A stretch of 41,991 nucleotides of DNA. It comes from a bacterium (GTDB taxonomy: Bacteria > Patescibacteriota > Patescibacteriia > UBA9934). Every line of letters begins with the position of its first letter. The stretch's first letter is position 1. The position numbers and the translations under genes were made by a program. Location: assembly GCA_020053275.1 (NCBI GenBank), contig JAGVNL010000013.1, positions 1 through 41,991 on the forward strand, written 5' to 3'. The notes below the pieces were generated by a model. The model did not search any database. It was not told where the DNA came from and saw only the letters and a program-made list of their open reading frames with translations. This document shows, piece by piece, positions 9,301-18,738 of the stretch.

Positions 9301-9520
9301 CTTCGCTCGCGACTGCCATGTCTCCTGTTCCTATCTCAGGCCTCAGTCTGTGGGTCCTGCCACTGCGGACCCCGCTGGGTGCTCACTGCGTTGCGCGCCC
9401 AAGCAGGGGCCTCCCTCCGTGTCACTCACTAAAGGATTTCAGTGTTATCGGCCATCGCGGCGTCATAGTAGACATAGCGGCTACTCGCTCACCACTCTAC
9501 AAGGCCTAGGCTCCTATAAG
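9301..9520. repeat. R-family structured element, copy RA
   Basis: Begins right after the rseP stop. Stems GTGGGT/ACTCAC (9350-9355/9424-9429) and TGGGTGC/GCGCCCA (9376-9382/9395-9401). Confidence 0.75.
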
Positions 9521-9535
9521 TTTTATAGTCAGAAT

Positions 9536-10591
9536 ATGGAAAATGAATTAAGACAACTGTTGGCGGAGGTACAGGCGAGATTGCTTGGCGTGAATGTGCT
9601 GGCCGATCTTGAGGTGGTGAGGATTGAAGTATTAGGGCGAAAAGGAAAGTTGGCGGAGTTGTTGAAGGGGCTGGCGGTGTTGGATATTAATGAGAAGAAA
9701 GTTATTGGGGTGGTGGCGAATGAGGTAAAGATGGGGATTGAAAGAGCATTTGCTGAGGTAGAGGATAAGTTGAGTGCGGCGGCGGTGCTGGCGAAGAACG
9801 AGAGTGAGTGGTTGGATATGACAATGCCTGGTGTTACGCCAGAGGTTGGGCATACTCATTTGACCACCCAGGCGATTGAGGATATTACCAATATTTTTGC
9901 ACATTTAGGTTTTGTGCGAGCGCGACACCCCGAGGTTGATTGGGATTATTATGCGTTTGAGGCGATGAATATGCCGAGTGATCACCCAGCGCGGGATGAT
10001 TGGGAGACTTTTTTTGTGAAGGGAGAAAAAGGAGTAAAGGGTAAGATGGTGTTGACTCCACACACTAGTAACGGTCAGGTGCGAGAAATGGAGAAGGGTG
10101 TGTTTCCAATCCGCATGATAAGTATTGGTAAGTGTTTTAGACGCCAGGCTGATGTGCGGCACTTGCCGTCGTTTTATCAGTTTGAGGGTTTGGTGATTGA
10201 TAAGAAGGCGAGCGTTACGGAGTTGAAGGGTGTGTGTGATTATTTTGCTAAGAGTTATTTTGGACCAGATAGGGTAACGCGCTTGCGGCCGTATCACTTT
10301 AGGTTTACAGAGCCAAGTTTTGAGTTAGATGTTTCGTGTAGTGTGTGTAGCGGTACTGGAAAAGTGGATGGCGTGAAATGTAAGTTATGTAAAGAAGGTT
10401 GGTTGGAATTGGGAGGTGCTGGGATGGTGCACCCAAATGTTATTAAAGCTGGTGGGCTTGATCCTGATGAGTATTCTGGTTTTGCTTTTGGTTGGGGAGT
10501 GGAACGCACAATGATGATGCGGGCAGGCCTTAATATAGATGATATTCGCATACTTTATAAAAATGATCTCAGGTTCATCCGTCAGTTCTAA
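9536..10591 (+). CDS. pheS: Phenylalanyl-tRNA synthetase alpha subunit
   Basis: HTHLTTQAIEDI, HPARDDWETFF, FGWGVERTMMMRAG; start set at MENELRQLL. Confidence 0.95.
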   Translation: MENELRQLLAEVQARLLGVNVLADLEVVRIEVLGRKGKLAELLKGLAVLDINEKKVIGVVANEVKMGIERAFAEVEDKLSAAAVLAKNESEWLDMTMPGVTPEVGHTHLTTQAIEDITNIFAHLGFVRARHPEVDWDYYAFEAMNMPSDHPARDDWETFFVKGEKGVKGKMVLTPHTSNGQVREMEKGVFPIRMISIGKCFRRQADVRHLPSFYQFEGLVIDKKASVTELKGVCDYFAKSYFGPDRVTRLRPYHFRFTEPSFELDVSCSVCSGTGKVDGVKCKLCKEGWLELGGAGMVHPNVIKAGGLDPDEYSGFAFGWGVERTMMMRAGLNIDDIRILYKNDLRFIRQF

Positions 10592-10595
10592 TAAT

Positions 10596-12974
10596 ATGAA
10601 TAATTTAGCAAGCTATAACTGGTTAAAAGAGTATTGTAAGACTGATTTATCTGTTGCTGATTTTGCACGAGAGCTTAGTTTACGATCTATGTCCGTGGAG
10701 AAGGTCGACGATGTAGCAGCACGGTTTGATAGGATTGTGATAGGTTTGGTGAATGAAGTGAGGTCTCACCCTAATGCGGATAAATTGCGTTTGGTAACGG
10801 TGAATATTGGTAGCGAGACAGTAGAGATTGTGTGTGGCGGCGTTAATGTTGCGTCGGGAATGAAGGTGTGTGTGGCGTTGCCTGGTAGTAAAGTGCGATG
10901 GCATGGAGAGGGTGATTATATTACGCTTGGTGAAAGTGAGATACGAGGTGTGAAGAGTATTGGCATGATTTGTGGTGCTGGCGAGGTTGGTTTTGCAGAA
11001 TTGGAAAAAGGTGAAAAAGAGATTTGGGATTTGAGTTTTGTGCTGGCGGTAGCTGGAACTAATTTGGCTGTGGCGCTAGAGCTTGAGGATACTGTATTTG
11101 ATATTGAGGTGACGACTAACCGGCCAGATGTCATGGGAATTGTGGGCTTAGCACGGGAAGCGGCAGCGGCAGTAGGTGGTCAATTTGTTGGTAAACAGCC
11201 AACTGTGATAACTCCTGGAACTGGTATTCCGTTTACTGTGAAAATTGAAAACACTGAACGATGTGCACGGCAGATGGCTGTGGTGATTGACGATGTGAAA
11301 GTAGCCGAGTCGCCATGGTGGTTGCAGAAGCGGTTGTTGTTGGCTGGTGTGCGGCCAATAAATAACATAGTTGATGTTACTAATTATGTATTGCTTGAGT
11401 ATGCTCAGCCGTTGCATGCTTTTGATTATAGGAATATTGAGGGTAGCGAAATTATTGTGCGGGCTGGTAAGTTAGGTGAAAAAATTACAGCATTGAATGG
11501 CAAGGAATATGATATTGGTGGTCATATTGTGTTGGCAGACGCTGTGAAGCCGCTGGATATTGCTGGAATAATGGGTGGTAATGAGACTGGGACGACGGAG
11601 GCAACGAAGACTGTTGTGCTTTCAGCGTCATCGTTTGATGCTACTTCGATTAGACGCACGGCTCGAGCGTTGAACTTGCAGTCGGACGCACAGTTATTAT
11701 TTGAGAAGGGTTTGTCCACTGAAGCCTTGCCTATTGCTTTGGCGAGAGCGGTTGAGCTAATTTTGCAGACGGCTGGTGGTATTGTAGCCAGTGCTGTTTG
11801 TGATACTCGAGTAAAAGAATATAAGCCTTTAGTATTCCCATTTCGCCCTGAAATGGCTCGTAAGCGGATTGGTGTGGAGATTGCAGACGAGAGAATGCAA
11901 AGGATACTGGAGGAGTTAGGTTTTGTGGTGAATAGAACTGCAGAAGTGTGGCAGGTGACGGTGCCGTTTTGGCGTGATCATGACATTGAGGTTGAGGTTG
12001 ATTTTAGCGAAGAGATTGCCCGAATGTATGGCTATCATTTGATGACTGGCGTTTTGCCGGCTGGGAACCCACCAACTACGCAGGAGCCTGTGGCGATAAT
12101 TTGGGAGAGGTTTATTAAGCGGCAAATGGCGGCGGCTGGTTATGATGAGTTTTTTACTTACTCGTTTACGAATGTAGAAGATGTCGTAAAGTATGGCGAC
12201 GATGTGGCGACTCCTTATGAGATTTTAAATCCATTAGTCTCCGAGCAGAGTCATTTACGCATTAGTTTGATTCCAGGAATATTGCGGGCGATTGAGGGTA
12301 ATCAAGGGCATACCAGAGCAGCCAAGTTTTTTGAGGTGTCGAGGGTATATTTACCAACCGTAAATGATTTGCCTATTGAGGAAACGCATTTAGTGTTTGG
12401 CGAGTATGGTTACACCGACGCTACGAGTGTTTTTCGTAAACTACGAGGTACGCTTGAGATGCTAGCTAACAAGACTGGGTTAGAAATAACATTATCAAGA
12501 GGGGACATTGGTGATAAGTGGCATGCTACCAGGAGTGCTAATATAATTATAGGCGGAAAGATTGTTGGTATTATTGGTGAGGTGTCCGAGAAGATCCAGC
12601 AGAGGTTTGGTGTTGATTTGCGAGTGTTTATGGTGATGCTAGAAGTTGAAAATTTGTTTGAGGCAATGAAGCTGACGCATCGCTATACGCTAAGTAGTGA
12701 GTTCCCAGCGATCATGCGAGATCTTTCTGTGATAGTTGATGAGAGGGTGGAATTTGCGGCGATAACTCGCGAGTTGAAAAATGATTTGTTGACCACGGTG
12801 GCGTTAGTTGATGTGTATCGTGGCAAAGGAGTTGACGGTGGCAAGAAGAGTTTAACATTACAACTGACGCTACAGGCGACAGATAAAACATTGACAGCGG
12901 AGGAGGCAAATAAAGTAATTGAAGAAGTAGGTGAGGTGCTGAAAACCAAGTTCGGCGGTATACTGCGGTCATAA
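10596..12974 (+). CDS. pheT: Phenylalanyl-tRNA synthetase beta subunit
   Basis: Follows pheS; tRNA-binding domain, NNIVDVTNYVLLEYAQPLHAFD, FDX-ACB C-terminus. Confidence 0.95.
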   Translation: MNNLASYNWLKEYCKTDLSVADFARELSLRSMSVEKVDDVAARFDRIVIGLVNEVRSHPNADKLRLVTVNIGSETVEIVCGGVNVASGMKVCVALPGSKVRWHGEGDYITLGESEIRGVKSIGMICGAGEVGFAELEKGEKEIWDLSFVLAVAGTNLAVALELEDTVFDIEVTTNRPDVMGIVGLAREAAAAVGGQFVGKQPTVITPGTGIPFTVKIENTERCARQMAVVIDDVKVAESPWWLQKRLLLAGVRPINNIVDVTNYVLLEYAQPLHAFDYRNIEGSEIIVRAGKLGEKITALNGKEYDIGGHIVLADAVKPLDIAGIMGGNETGTTEATKTVVLSASSFDATSIRRTARALNLQSDAQLLFEKGLSTEALPIALARAVELILQTAGGIVASAVCDTRVKEYKPLVFPFRPEMARKRIGVEIADERMQRILEELGFVVNRTAEVWQVTVPFWRDHDIEVEVDFSEEIARMYGYHLMTGVLPAGNPPTTQEPVAIIWERFIKRQMAAAGYDEFFTYSFTNVEDVVKYGDDVATPYEILNPLVSEQSHLRISLIPGILRAIEGNQGHTRAAKFFEVSRVYLPTVNDLPIEETHLVFGEYGYTDATSVFRKLRGTLEMLANKTGLEITLSRGDIGDKWHATRSANIIIGGKIVGIIGEVSEKIQQRFGVDLRVFMVMLEVENLFEAMKLTHRYTLSSEFPAIMRDLSVIVDERVEFAAITRELKNDLLTTVALVDVYRGKGVDGGKKSLTLQLTLQATDKTLTAEEANKVIEEVGEVLKTKFGGILRS

Positions 12975-12994
12975 GAGTTCGTAATCAATCGAAT

Positions 12995-13261
12995 ATGTTA
13001 GAAACGCAAGACATCCTCTACATAGTTCTCATGTTCTGTGCGTTGTGGTTCACAGCGTTTGCCTGTTGGTTGATTTTTCAGGTGGTGAGCGTTGTTCGCC
13101 GGGCGCATGAGGTGTTGGCTGGTTTGGAGCGCAAGATTGATTTATTAGAACGATCCGTTAGTGCGATCAAAACAAGGTTCGAATCCGGAGCGAGTTTGTT
13201 TGGTACAGTGGTTAATGGTTTGAAGAGTGTTGTTGAGGCTGTTAGAAAAGAGAGAGATTAA
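12995..13261 (+). CDS. Small single-TM protein (DUF948-like architecture)
   Basis: N-terminal TM followed by a coiled-coil-like region. Confidence 0.6.
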   Translation: MLETQDILYIVLMFCALWFTAFACWLIFQVVSVVRRAHEVLAGLERKIDLLERSVSAIKTRFESGASLFGTVVNGLKSVVEAVRKERD

Positions 13262-13420
13262 GGCGAGCGACCGCCGTATCTCCTGCTCCTAGCTCAAGGC
13301 CTCAGCCCAGAAAAGCCTTCAAGATGATTTGCTAGTAAAGAAAATTCAATGCCGCAAATCAAGCTTTTCTCGGGTCGGCCAGAGCGTCGTCACACGAGAC
13401 ACGACAGTTGCTCGCTGATA
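13262..13420. repeat. R-family structured element, variant RB with exchanged central hairpin
   Basis: Outer stem GCGAGCGAC/GTTGCTCGC (13263-13271/13407-13415). Shares the 3' arm GCGTCGTCACACGAGACACGACAG with RC. Central CCCAGAAAAGC/GCTTTTCTCGGG hairpin. Confidence 0.75.
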
Positions 13421-13528
13421 GGGAGAGGAAAATAGATAGAAGTGGCTTGGAGGTTGACTTTTGGGCCATTTTTTGGTTAACTATCGGGTCGCTAGGATTG
13501 GCTTAGCGTCATCACCCAGGAGTTCAAG

Positions 13529-13969
13529 ATGATCCCGAATGTTCTCGAGGTTTCTCCGATTGTCGACTGTGATGCGATTCCGACCGTTCTGCCGTCGTGC
13601 GTCAAGAGGGTCGTTGAGCACTACAACGGTGGGCTGGTTGACTGCACCAAGCTGCAGCTGTTCGTCACACCTGAACAGGAGGCTGGCCATGAGGTGAGTT
13701 GTGAGGTAGTGCGCTGGGAGGTGAAGGATATGGGTCAGGCTGGGATCTGTGAGCTCATGCACTTCTTCCGCAACCAGAGCCTCATCCCTGTGCCATGGAA
13801 GGACTACAAGGCTATTGGCTTTCCTGGGACGGTGGTGGAGGATGGCAAGGACAGGAGGTGTGTCTTGTCCCTCTGCTGGTCTGGCGTGAACTGGTACATC
13901 GGCATCCGTCTGCTCGGCTACAACCGTTCGAAGAAGTACCCGGTGGCGATCATTGGCCGCCGCGACTAA
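13529..13969 (+). CDS. Hypothetical protein, compositional outlier
   Basis: 146 aa, AGGAG upstream, GC-rich codon choice unlike neighbours; no recognised family. Confidence 0.6.
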   Translation: MIPNVLEVSPIVDCDAIPTVLPSCVKRVVEHYNGGLVDCTKLQLFVTPEQEAGHEVSCEVVRWEVKDMGQAGICELMHFFRNQSLIPVPWKDYKAIGFPGTVVEDGKDRRCVLSLCWSGVNWYIGIRLLGYNRSKKYPVAIIGRRD

Positions 13970-14062
13970 CCCTGAGGCTCAGTTCGTGAGCTGGGGTCTA
14001 AGCTGGAGTTCTATGTAGAGATGCGTAGGATTCCAGTTTTTGGTTAGATTAGGGTGAGCAAT

Positions 14063-14203
14063 GTCAACGCGAGACTCGGGGAGTCACTTCTTTTCTCTCT
14101 CGGGTGTTTTGACGCTCGCCGATTATTACTTGGGTGAATCGACGGCCTTCAAAACACGCGTCCCTCGGTCGACAGAAGCGACATCCCGCTCGTCTTCGTT
14201 GAC
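14063..14203. other. Structured intergenic element upstream of dnaE
   Basis: Nested stems GTCAACG/CGTTGAC (14063-14069/14197-14203), CGAG/CTCG, CGGG/CCCG and GTGTTTTGA/TCAAAACAC (14104-14112/14149-14157). Confidence 0.6.
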
Positions 14204-14317
14204 TACAGGCTCTAGCGTAAGAGATATGGAGGTTGTTTGCGGTGAGGTTAGCCCCGTTTAAAGCCATGCAATTTGGAGGGATTTCTGTTACCATATCGTT
14301 ACCAGTCGATGGTAATA

Positions 14318-17300
14318 ATGGATATGGATCCAAAGGATTTTGTTTACTTACATAACCACTCACACTATTCGCTTTTGGAGGCTTTAGCTAAGCCAAAGGC
14401 GCTTATTTTGCGGGCTAAGGAGTTGGGGATGAAGGCGCTTGCTTTGACGGATAATGGTTCAATGTATGGTGCGGTGGAGTTCTATAAGGCGTGCAAGGAT
14501 GTAGAGATGAAGGCAATTATTGGCATGGACGCCTTTGTGGCACAGCACGGCATGACAGACAGACGGCCACGGGTTGACGATAGGCCGCACCGATTAGTTT
14601 TGTTGGCGGTGAGTGACGAGGGGTATCATAATTTGTTGCGGATTAGTACGGTAGGATTTTTGGAGGGTTTTTATTATAAGCCACGCGTTGATAAAGAGTT
14701 TTTGCGTAAGCATGCCACGGGTTTGATTGCGCTGTCTGGAAGTGTTAGCAATGATATTGCCGGAGCTATTTTGGCGGACGACCATGAGAAAGCAAAGGCA
14801 TTGATTGCGGAATATCAAGATATTTTTGGAGCTGATAATTTTTATTTAGAGTTGATTCAACATCCAGACATGGCACGACAGGTGGAGATTAATGATGCAT
14901 ATAAGCTGTTGAGTAAGGAGTTGGATGTACCGCTCGTGGCAACGCGCAATGTTTTTTATTTGAATCCTGAGGACAGGGAAGGCTATGAGGCACAGTTGTG
15001 TATTCAACGCAGTCGAACGCTGGAGGATTTTAGGCGAACGAGCACTGATGATGTTGATTTGTCTTTTGGTACTCCTCTGGAAATAATCAGTTATTTTGCA
15101 GATGTACCAGAGGCGTTATTAAACACTCAGAGGATTGCAGACAGGGTCGACTTCCAGATGGAGTTGGGTCACAATTATTTACCGGTATTTCCATTGCCGC
15201 CCGGTAAAGATGATAATGAGTATTTGTATGACTTGTGTTTGATTGGTTTGAAGGAACGGTACGCAGATCCGATTCCCGAGAACATAATGGAACGGTTCTC
15301 GTTTGAGTATGAGACAATTAAAAAGATGGGGTTCGCTTCATACTTTTTGATTGTGCAGGACTTTGTTAACTTCGGTAAGGATAATGGTATTTTGGTTGGG
15401 CCGGGTCGAGGCAGTGCGGCTGGTTCGATTGTGGCTTATGCTTTGCGAATTACTGATCTTGATCCGTTGCGTTACGGTTTATTGTTTGAGAGATTCTTGA
15501 ATCCTGACCGTATTTCCATGCCAGATATTGACATGGACTTTGCGGATAACCGTCGTGGTGAGGTAATGGAATATGTTACAAAAAAGTATGGTGCGGATAG
15601 AGTTGCTGGAATTATAACTTTTGGAACGCTGATGCCTAGAGCTGCTGTGCGCGATGCAGCGCGGGTTCTTGGCTTGAGTTATCAGGAAGCGGACTTGATT
15701 GCGAAGTGTGTACCGCCGCCAGTGCAGGGCAAACATACGCCACTTAAAGAGGCGATTGTGGAATCACCGGATTTGCGTAATTTGTACAATAGTAATCCGA
15801 TGTCACGGAGGGTGATTGATTTGGCGATGAAGTTGGAGGGTAATCCACGACACGCGTCGCAACATGCTTGCGGTATTGTGATAGGTGATATTCCACTGGT
15901 AGAAAGAGTGCCGTTGCAAGCTGGACAGCACGAAGATATGGCGCTGGTGACGCAGTACTCACTTAATTCTGCGGAGGCGGTTGGTTTGGTTAAGATGGAT
16001 TTTCTGGGGCTTAGTAACTTGACGGTGATTCAGGACGCACTGGATATTGTTGAGGCTGTGCATGGCGTTACGATTGATATTTCTAAGATTCCACTGGACG
16101 ATGCGAAGACATTTGAGCTATTGGGGCGAGGTGATACGACTGGCGTTTTTCAATTAGAGAGTGACGGCATGAAGCGCTACATTAAGGAACTGCGGCCGAG
16201 TGTGTTTGAAGATATTATTGCGATGGTTTCTTTGTACCGCCCAGGTCCAATGCAGTTTATTGAAACTTTTATTCGTCGTAAGCATGGTGACGAGGCGGTT
16301 ATTTATGAGCATCCATTGATGGCTAACGCTTTTAAAGAGACTTATGGTATTCCGGTTTATCAAGAGCAAGTCATGCAGGTTAGTAAGGACTTGGCTGGTT
16401 TTACTGGTGGCGAGGCTGATTCTTTGCGTAAAGCGATGGGTAAGAAGATCGCAGAATTGATGGCAAAGATGAAGGTGAAGTTTGTGGAGGGCGCCATGAA
16501 GAAGGGTGTTAAGGAGCATACGGCGATTAAGATTTTCCAAAAGTTGGAAGACTTTGCGGCTTACGGTTTTAATAAGTCGCATGCGGCTTGTTACGCTATG
16601 ATTGCTTACCGAACGGCGTATTTGAAGGCGTATTATCCAGCGGAGTTTATGGCTGCGCTCATGAATAGTGATTCTGGCAATCTTGACCGTATTACAATTG
16701 AGGTGGATGAATGCCAGCGGATGGGGCTAGATGTTATGGCACCAGATGTTAATGAGTCGTTCCCTGGTTTTGCGGTGGTGAAGGGGACGAATAATATTCG
16801 TTGGGGACTAAGGGCGATTAAAAATGTTGGAAGTGATATTGCCGACACGATGGTGCGAGAACGGAAAACGAATGGGCAGTTTGTGGATTTGGCGGATTTT
16901 TTGGGAAGAATGCGAGCCACGACATTTAATAAGAAAACGCTGGAAGCGCTGGTGAAGACTGGGGCGCTCGATAGATTTGAGGATAGAGGAAAGCTGTATC
17001 ACAATTTGGACACGCTTTTGTTGTATAGCAAACATGTAACTGCTGGTGCGGACCGTAATCAGGTTTCCTTGTTTGATTTGGCGCCAACAGTGGCGGAAGA
17101 GAAGATTTCTTTGCGTAATATGCCACTGGTGCCAAAGAGTCAGATTTTGGGCTGGGAGAAGGAGCTACTCGGGCTTTATGTTAGCGCACATCCTGGGGCA
17201 ATTTTTGCTGAACAGTTTAAGGGTTTAGTAAAGACTTGTGTGGAGATTAAGGTGATGGATGATGAGGCCGCGGTACTTTTGGCTGGTGTAATTATTTCTG

Positions 17301-17875
17301 TTAAACAGATTTTTACCAAAAAGAAGAATGAGCCGATGGCGTTTGTGCGTGTTGAAGATGCTAGTGGAGCAATGGAAGTAGTAGTGTTCCCTAAGATTTA
17401 TGTGCAAATAAGAGATGTGTTGGTGCCAGACACGCTGGTGGTTATTAAAGGAACGGTGTCAGTAAGGGAGGGGAGGAGTTATGGCAAGGTTGGTGAGGAA
17501 GATGATGATAAGCAGCCAGTGCTTGAGCGATCCGTGTTGTGCGATAGCCTTAAGGTTTTTCATGAGGAGGATATTCCAGAGTTGGCTCATAAGTTGCGTT
17601 TTGGGTTCCCTGATAATAACGATGACGATGGTTCGGTGAAGATGCCGGTTGAGGCTGTAGATGGGATTGTAATTACACCGCCAGCTAGCCCGACGCCAGA
17701 GATGATTACTAAGTTGCGAGAAGTATTTGAGTCGGCACCCGGCCGTGAGCAGGTCTATTTGATGGTAGAGTCAGGAGGGGTGATGCGAAGGATTGCGACG
17801 GAGTATAAAATACGCCGAGAGCATGGGGTGATGGCGAAGATTGCGGGGATAGTTGGCGAGGGGAATGTTAGGTAG
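14318..17875 (+). CDS. dnaE: DNA polymerase III alpha subunit
   Basis: PHP domain (YLHNHSHYSLLEALAKP), PDIDMDFADNRRGEV, C-terminal OB-fold. Start approximate. Confidence 0.95.
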   Translation: MDMDPKDFVYLHNHSHYSLLEALAKPKALILRAKELGMKALALTDNGSMYGAVEFYKACKDVEMKAIIGMDAFVAQHGMTDRRPRVDDRPHRLVLLAVSDEGYHNLLRISTVGFLEGFYYKPRVDKEFLRKHATGLIALSGSVSNDIAGAILADDHEKAKALIAEYQDIFGADNFYLELIQHPDMARQVEINDAYKLLSKELDVPLVATRNVFYLNPEDREGYEAQLCIQRSRTLEDFRRTSTDDVDLSFGTPLEIISYFADVPEALLNTQRIADRVDFQMELGHNYLPVFPLPPGKDDNEYLYDLCLIGLKERYADPIPENIMERFSFEYETIKKMGFASYFLIVQDFVNFGKDNGILVGPGRGSAAGSIVAYALRITDLDPLRYGLLFERFLNPDRISMPDIDMDFADNRRGEVMEYVTKKYGADRVAGIITFGTLMPRAAVRDAARVLGLSYQEADLIAKCVPPPVQGKHTPLKEAIVESPDLRNLYNSNPMSRRVIDLAMKLEGNPRHASQHACGIVIGDIPLVERVPLQAGQHEDMALVTQYSLNSAEAVGLVKMDFLGLSNLTVIQDALDIVEAVHGVTIDISKIPLDDAKTFELLGRGDTTGVFQLESDGMKRYIKELRPSVFEDIIAMVSLYRPGPMQFIETFIRRKHGDEAVIYEHPLMANAFKETYGIPVYQEQVMQVSKDLAGFTGGEADSLRKAMGKKIAELMAKMKVKFVEGAMKKGVKEHTAIKIFQKLEDFAAYGFNKSHAACYAMIAYRTAYLKAYYPAEFMAALMNSDSGNLDRITIEVDECQRMGLDVMAPDVNESFPGFAVVKGTNNIRWGLRAIKNVGSDIADTMVRERKTNGQFVDLADFLGRMRATTFNKKTLEALVKTGALDRFEDRGKLYHNLDTLLLYSKHVTAGADRNQVSLFDLAPTVAEEKISLRNMPLVPKSQILGWEKELLGLYVSAHPGAIFAEQFKGLVKTCVEIKVMDDEAAVLLAGVIISVKQIFTKKKNEPMAFVRVEDASGAMEVVVFPKIYVQIRDVLVPDTLVVIKGTVSVREGRSYGKVGEEDDDKQPVLERSVLCDSLKVFHEEDIPELAHKLRFGFPDNNDDDGSVKMPVEAVDGIVITPPASPTPEMITKLREVFESAPGREQVYLMVESGGVMRRIATEYKIRREHGVMAKIAGIVGEGNVR

Positions 17876-18095
17876 GCCGCTCGCAACCGCCGTATCTCCT
17901 GTTCCTATCTCAGGCCTCATTTTGTGGGTCCTGCCGCTTGGCCACCCTCCTCGGTGCTCACTGCGCTCTGCGCCGCGTCAACCCACTAAAAGAATTAGAG
18001 GTTACCAGCCCGCGCGTCGTCACACGAGACACGACAGTCGCTCGCCATGTCGGTCGCGACCGACGTGGCTCGCTCCTACAAGGCTCAGGCTTAAT
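17876..18095. repeat. R-family structured element, copy RC
   Basis: Begins at the dnaE stop. Stems GTGGGT/ACCCAC (17924-17929/17981-17986) and CGGTGC/GCGCCG (17952-17957/17970-17975). Confidence 0.75.
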
Positions 18096-18199
18096 AACGA
18101 TTTTAATTATCATTTACGCATGATAGGATTAGAATTAAATGAACTGGTTGCAAAATGTAACCAGTCGAAATAATAAGTAATTAAGCGTCAATTTCTAGT

Positions 18200-18634
18200 A
18201 TGTTAAACCAAATGCCCGAGAATAGCGTTTGCCCATTCTGTGAGTTCGAAGATCAACGAGCTGTTATTTATGTGGACGAGTTTTGTTTCGCTGCTATTAG
18301 CAGAAAACCGATTAATAAGTATCATGTGATGGTTATTCCGAAAGTCCATCATGAAAATTTTGTTGATCTGTCTGATGAGCTTGTCGCGCATATATTTGTT
18401 GTCGCTAAAAAGATTTCACTTGCTGTGCGTAAGGCCTGTGACCCAGCGGCAGTTTTGCATGTATCGGACGACGAGGTCTCGAAGAAAGGATACAATCTTG
18501 TTTCTCATTATAAATTCCATATTATTCCTCGATTTGAACATGATAGTGTTGTGGTCGATTATCATCGTGAGGAAGATCCGGGTATTGAAGCTCGAGCTGA
18601 GTTTGCTGAGAGAATTAAGAATGAGATTAATTAA
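18200..18634 (+). CDS. HIT-family protein with atypical HYKFH motif
   Basis: CPFCEFEDQRAVIYVDEFCFAAISRKPINKYHVMVIPKVHHENF; SHYKFHIIPRF at the HIT motif position. Confidence 0.8.
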   Translation: MLNQMPENSVCPFCEFEDQRAVIYVDEFCFAAISRKPINKYHVMVIPKVHHENFVDLSDELVAHIFVVAKKISLAVRKACDPAAVLHVSDDEVSKKGYNLVSHYKFHIIPRFEHDSVVVDYHREEDPGIEARAEFAERIKNEIN

Positions 18635-18738
18635 CAGGGATTTAAGAGCGGGTGAGTTATGCCAGAGAGATGAGAAAGTTGATTATTGTATAGTGTGGTA
18701 AGATAGAGTCTTAAGTAGATAAGGGGGGGACTTTGTCT

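Noticed and set aside
9318-9535. ORFs overlapping RA and the N-terminal extension of pheS
   Set aside because: The region is a structured repeat; PheS homology starts at MENELRQLL (9536).
14061-14261. ORFs on both strands over the 14063-14203 element
   Set aside because: The sequence is explained by nested inverted repeats; low-complexity Ser/Arg translation and no family resemblance.
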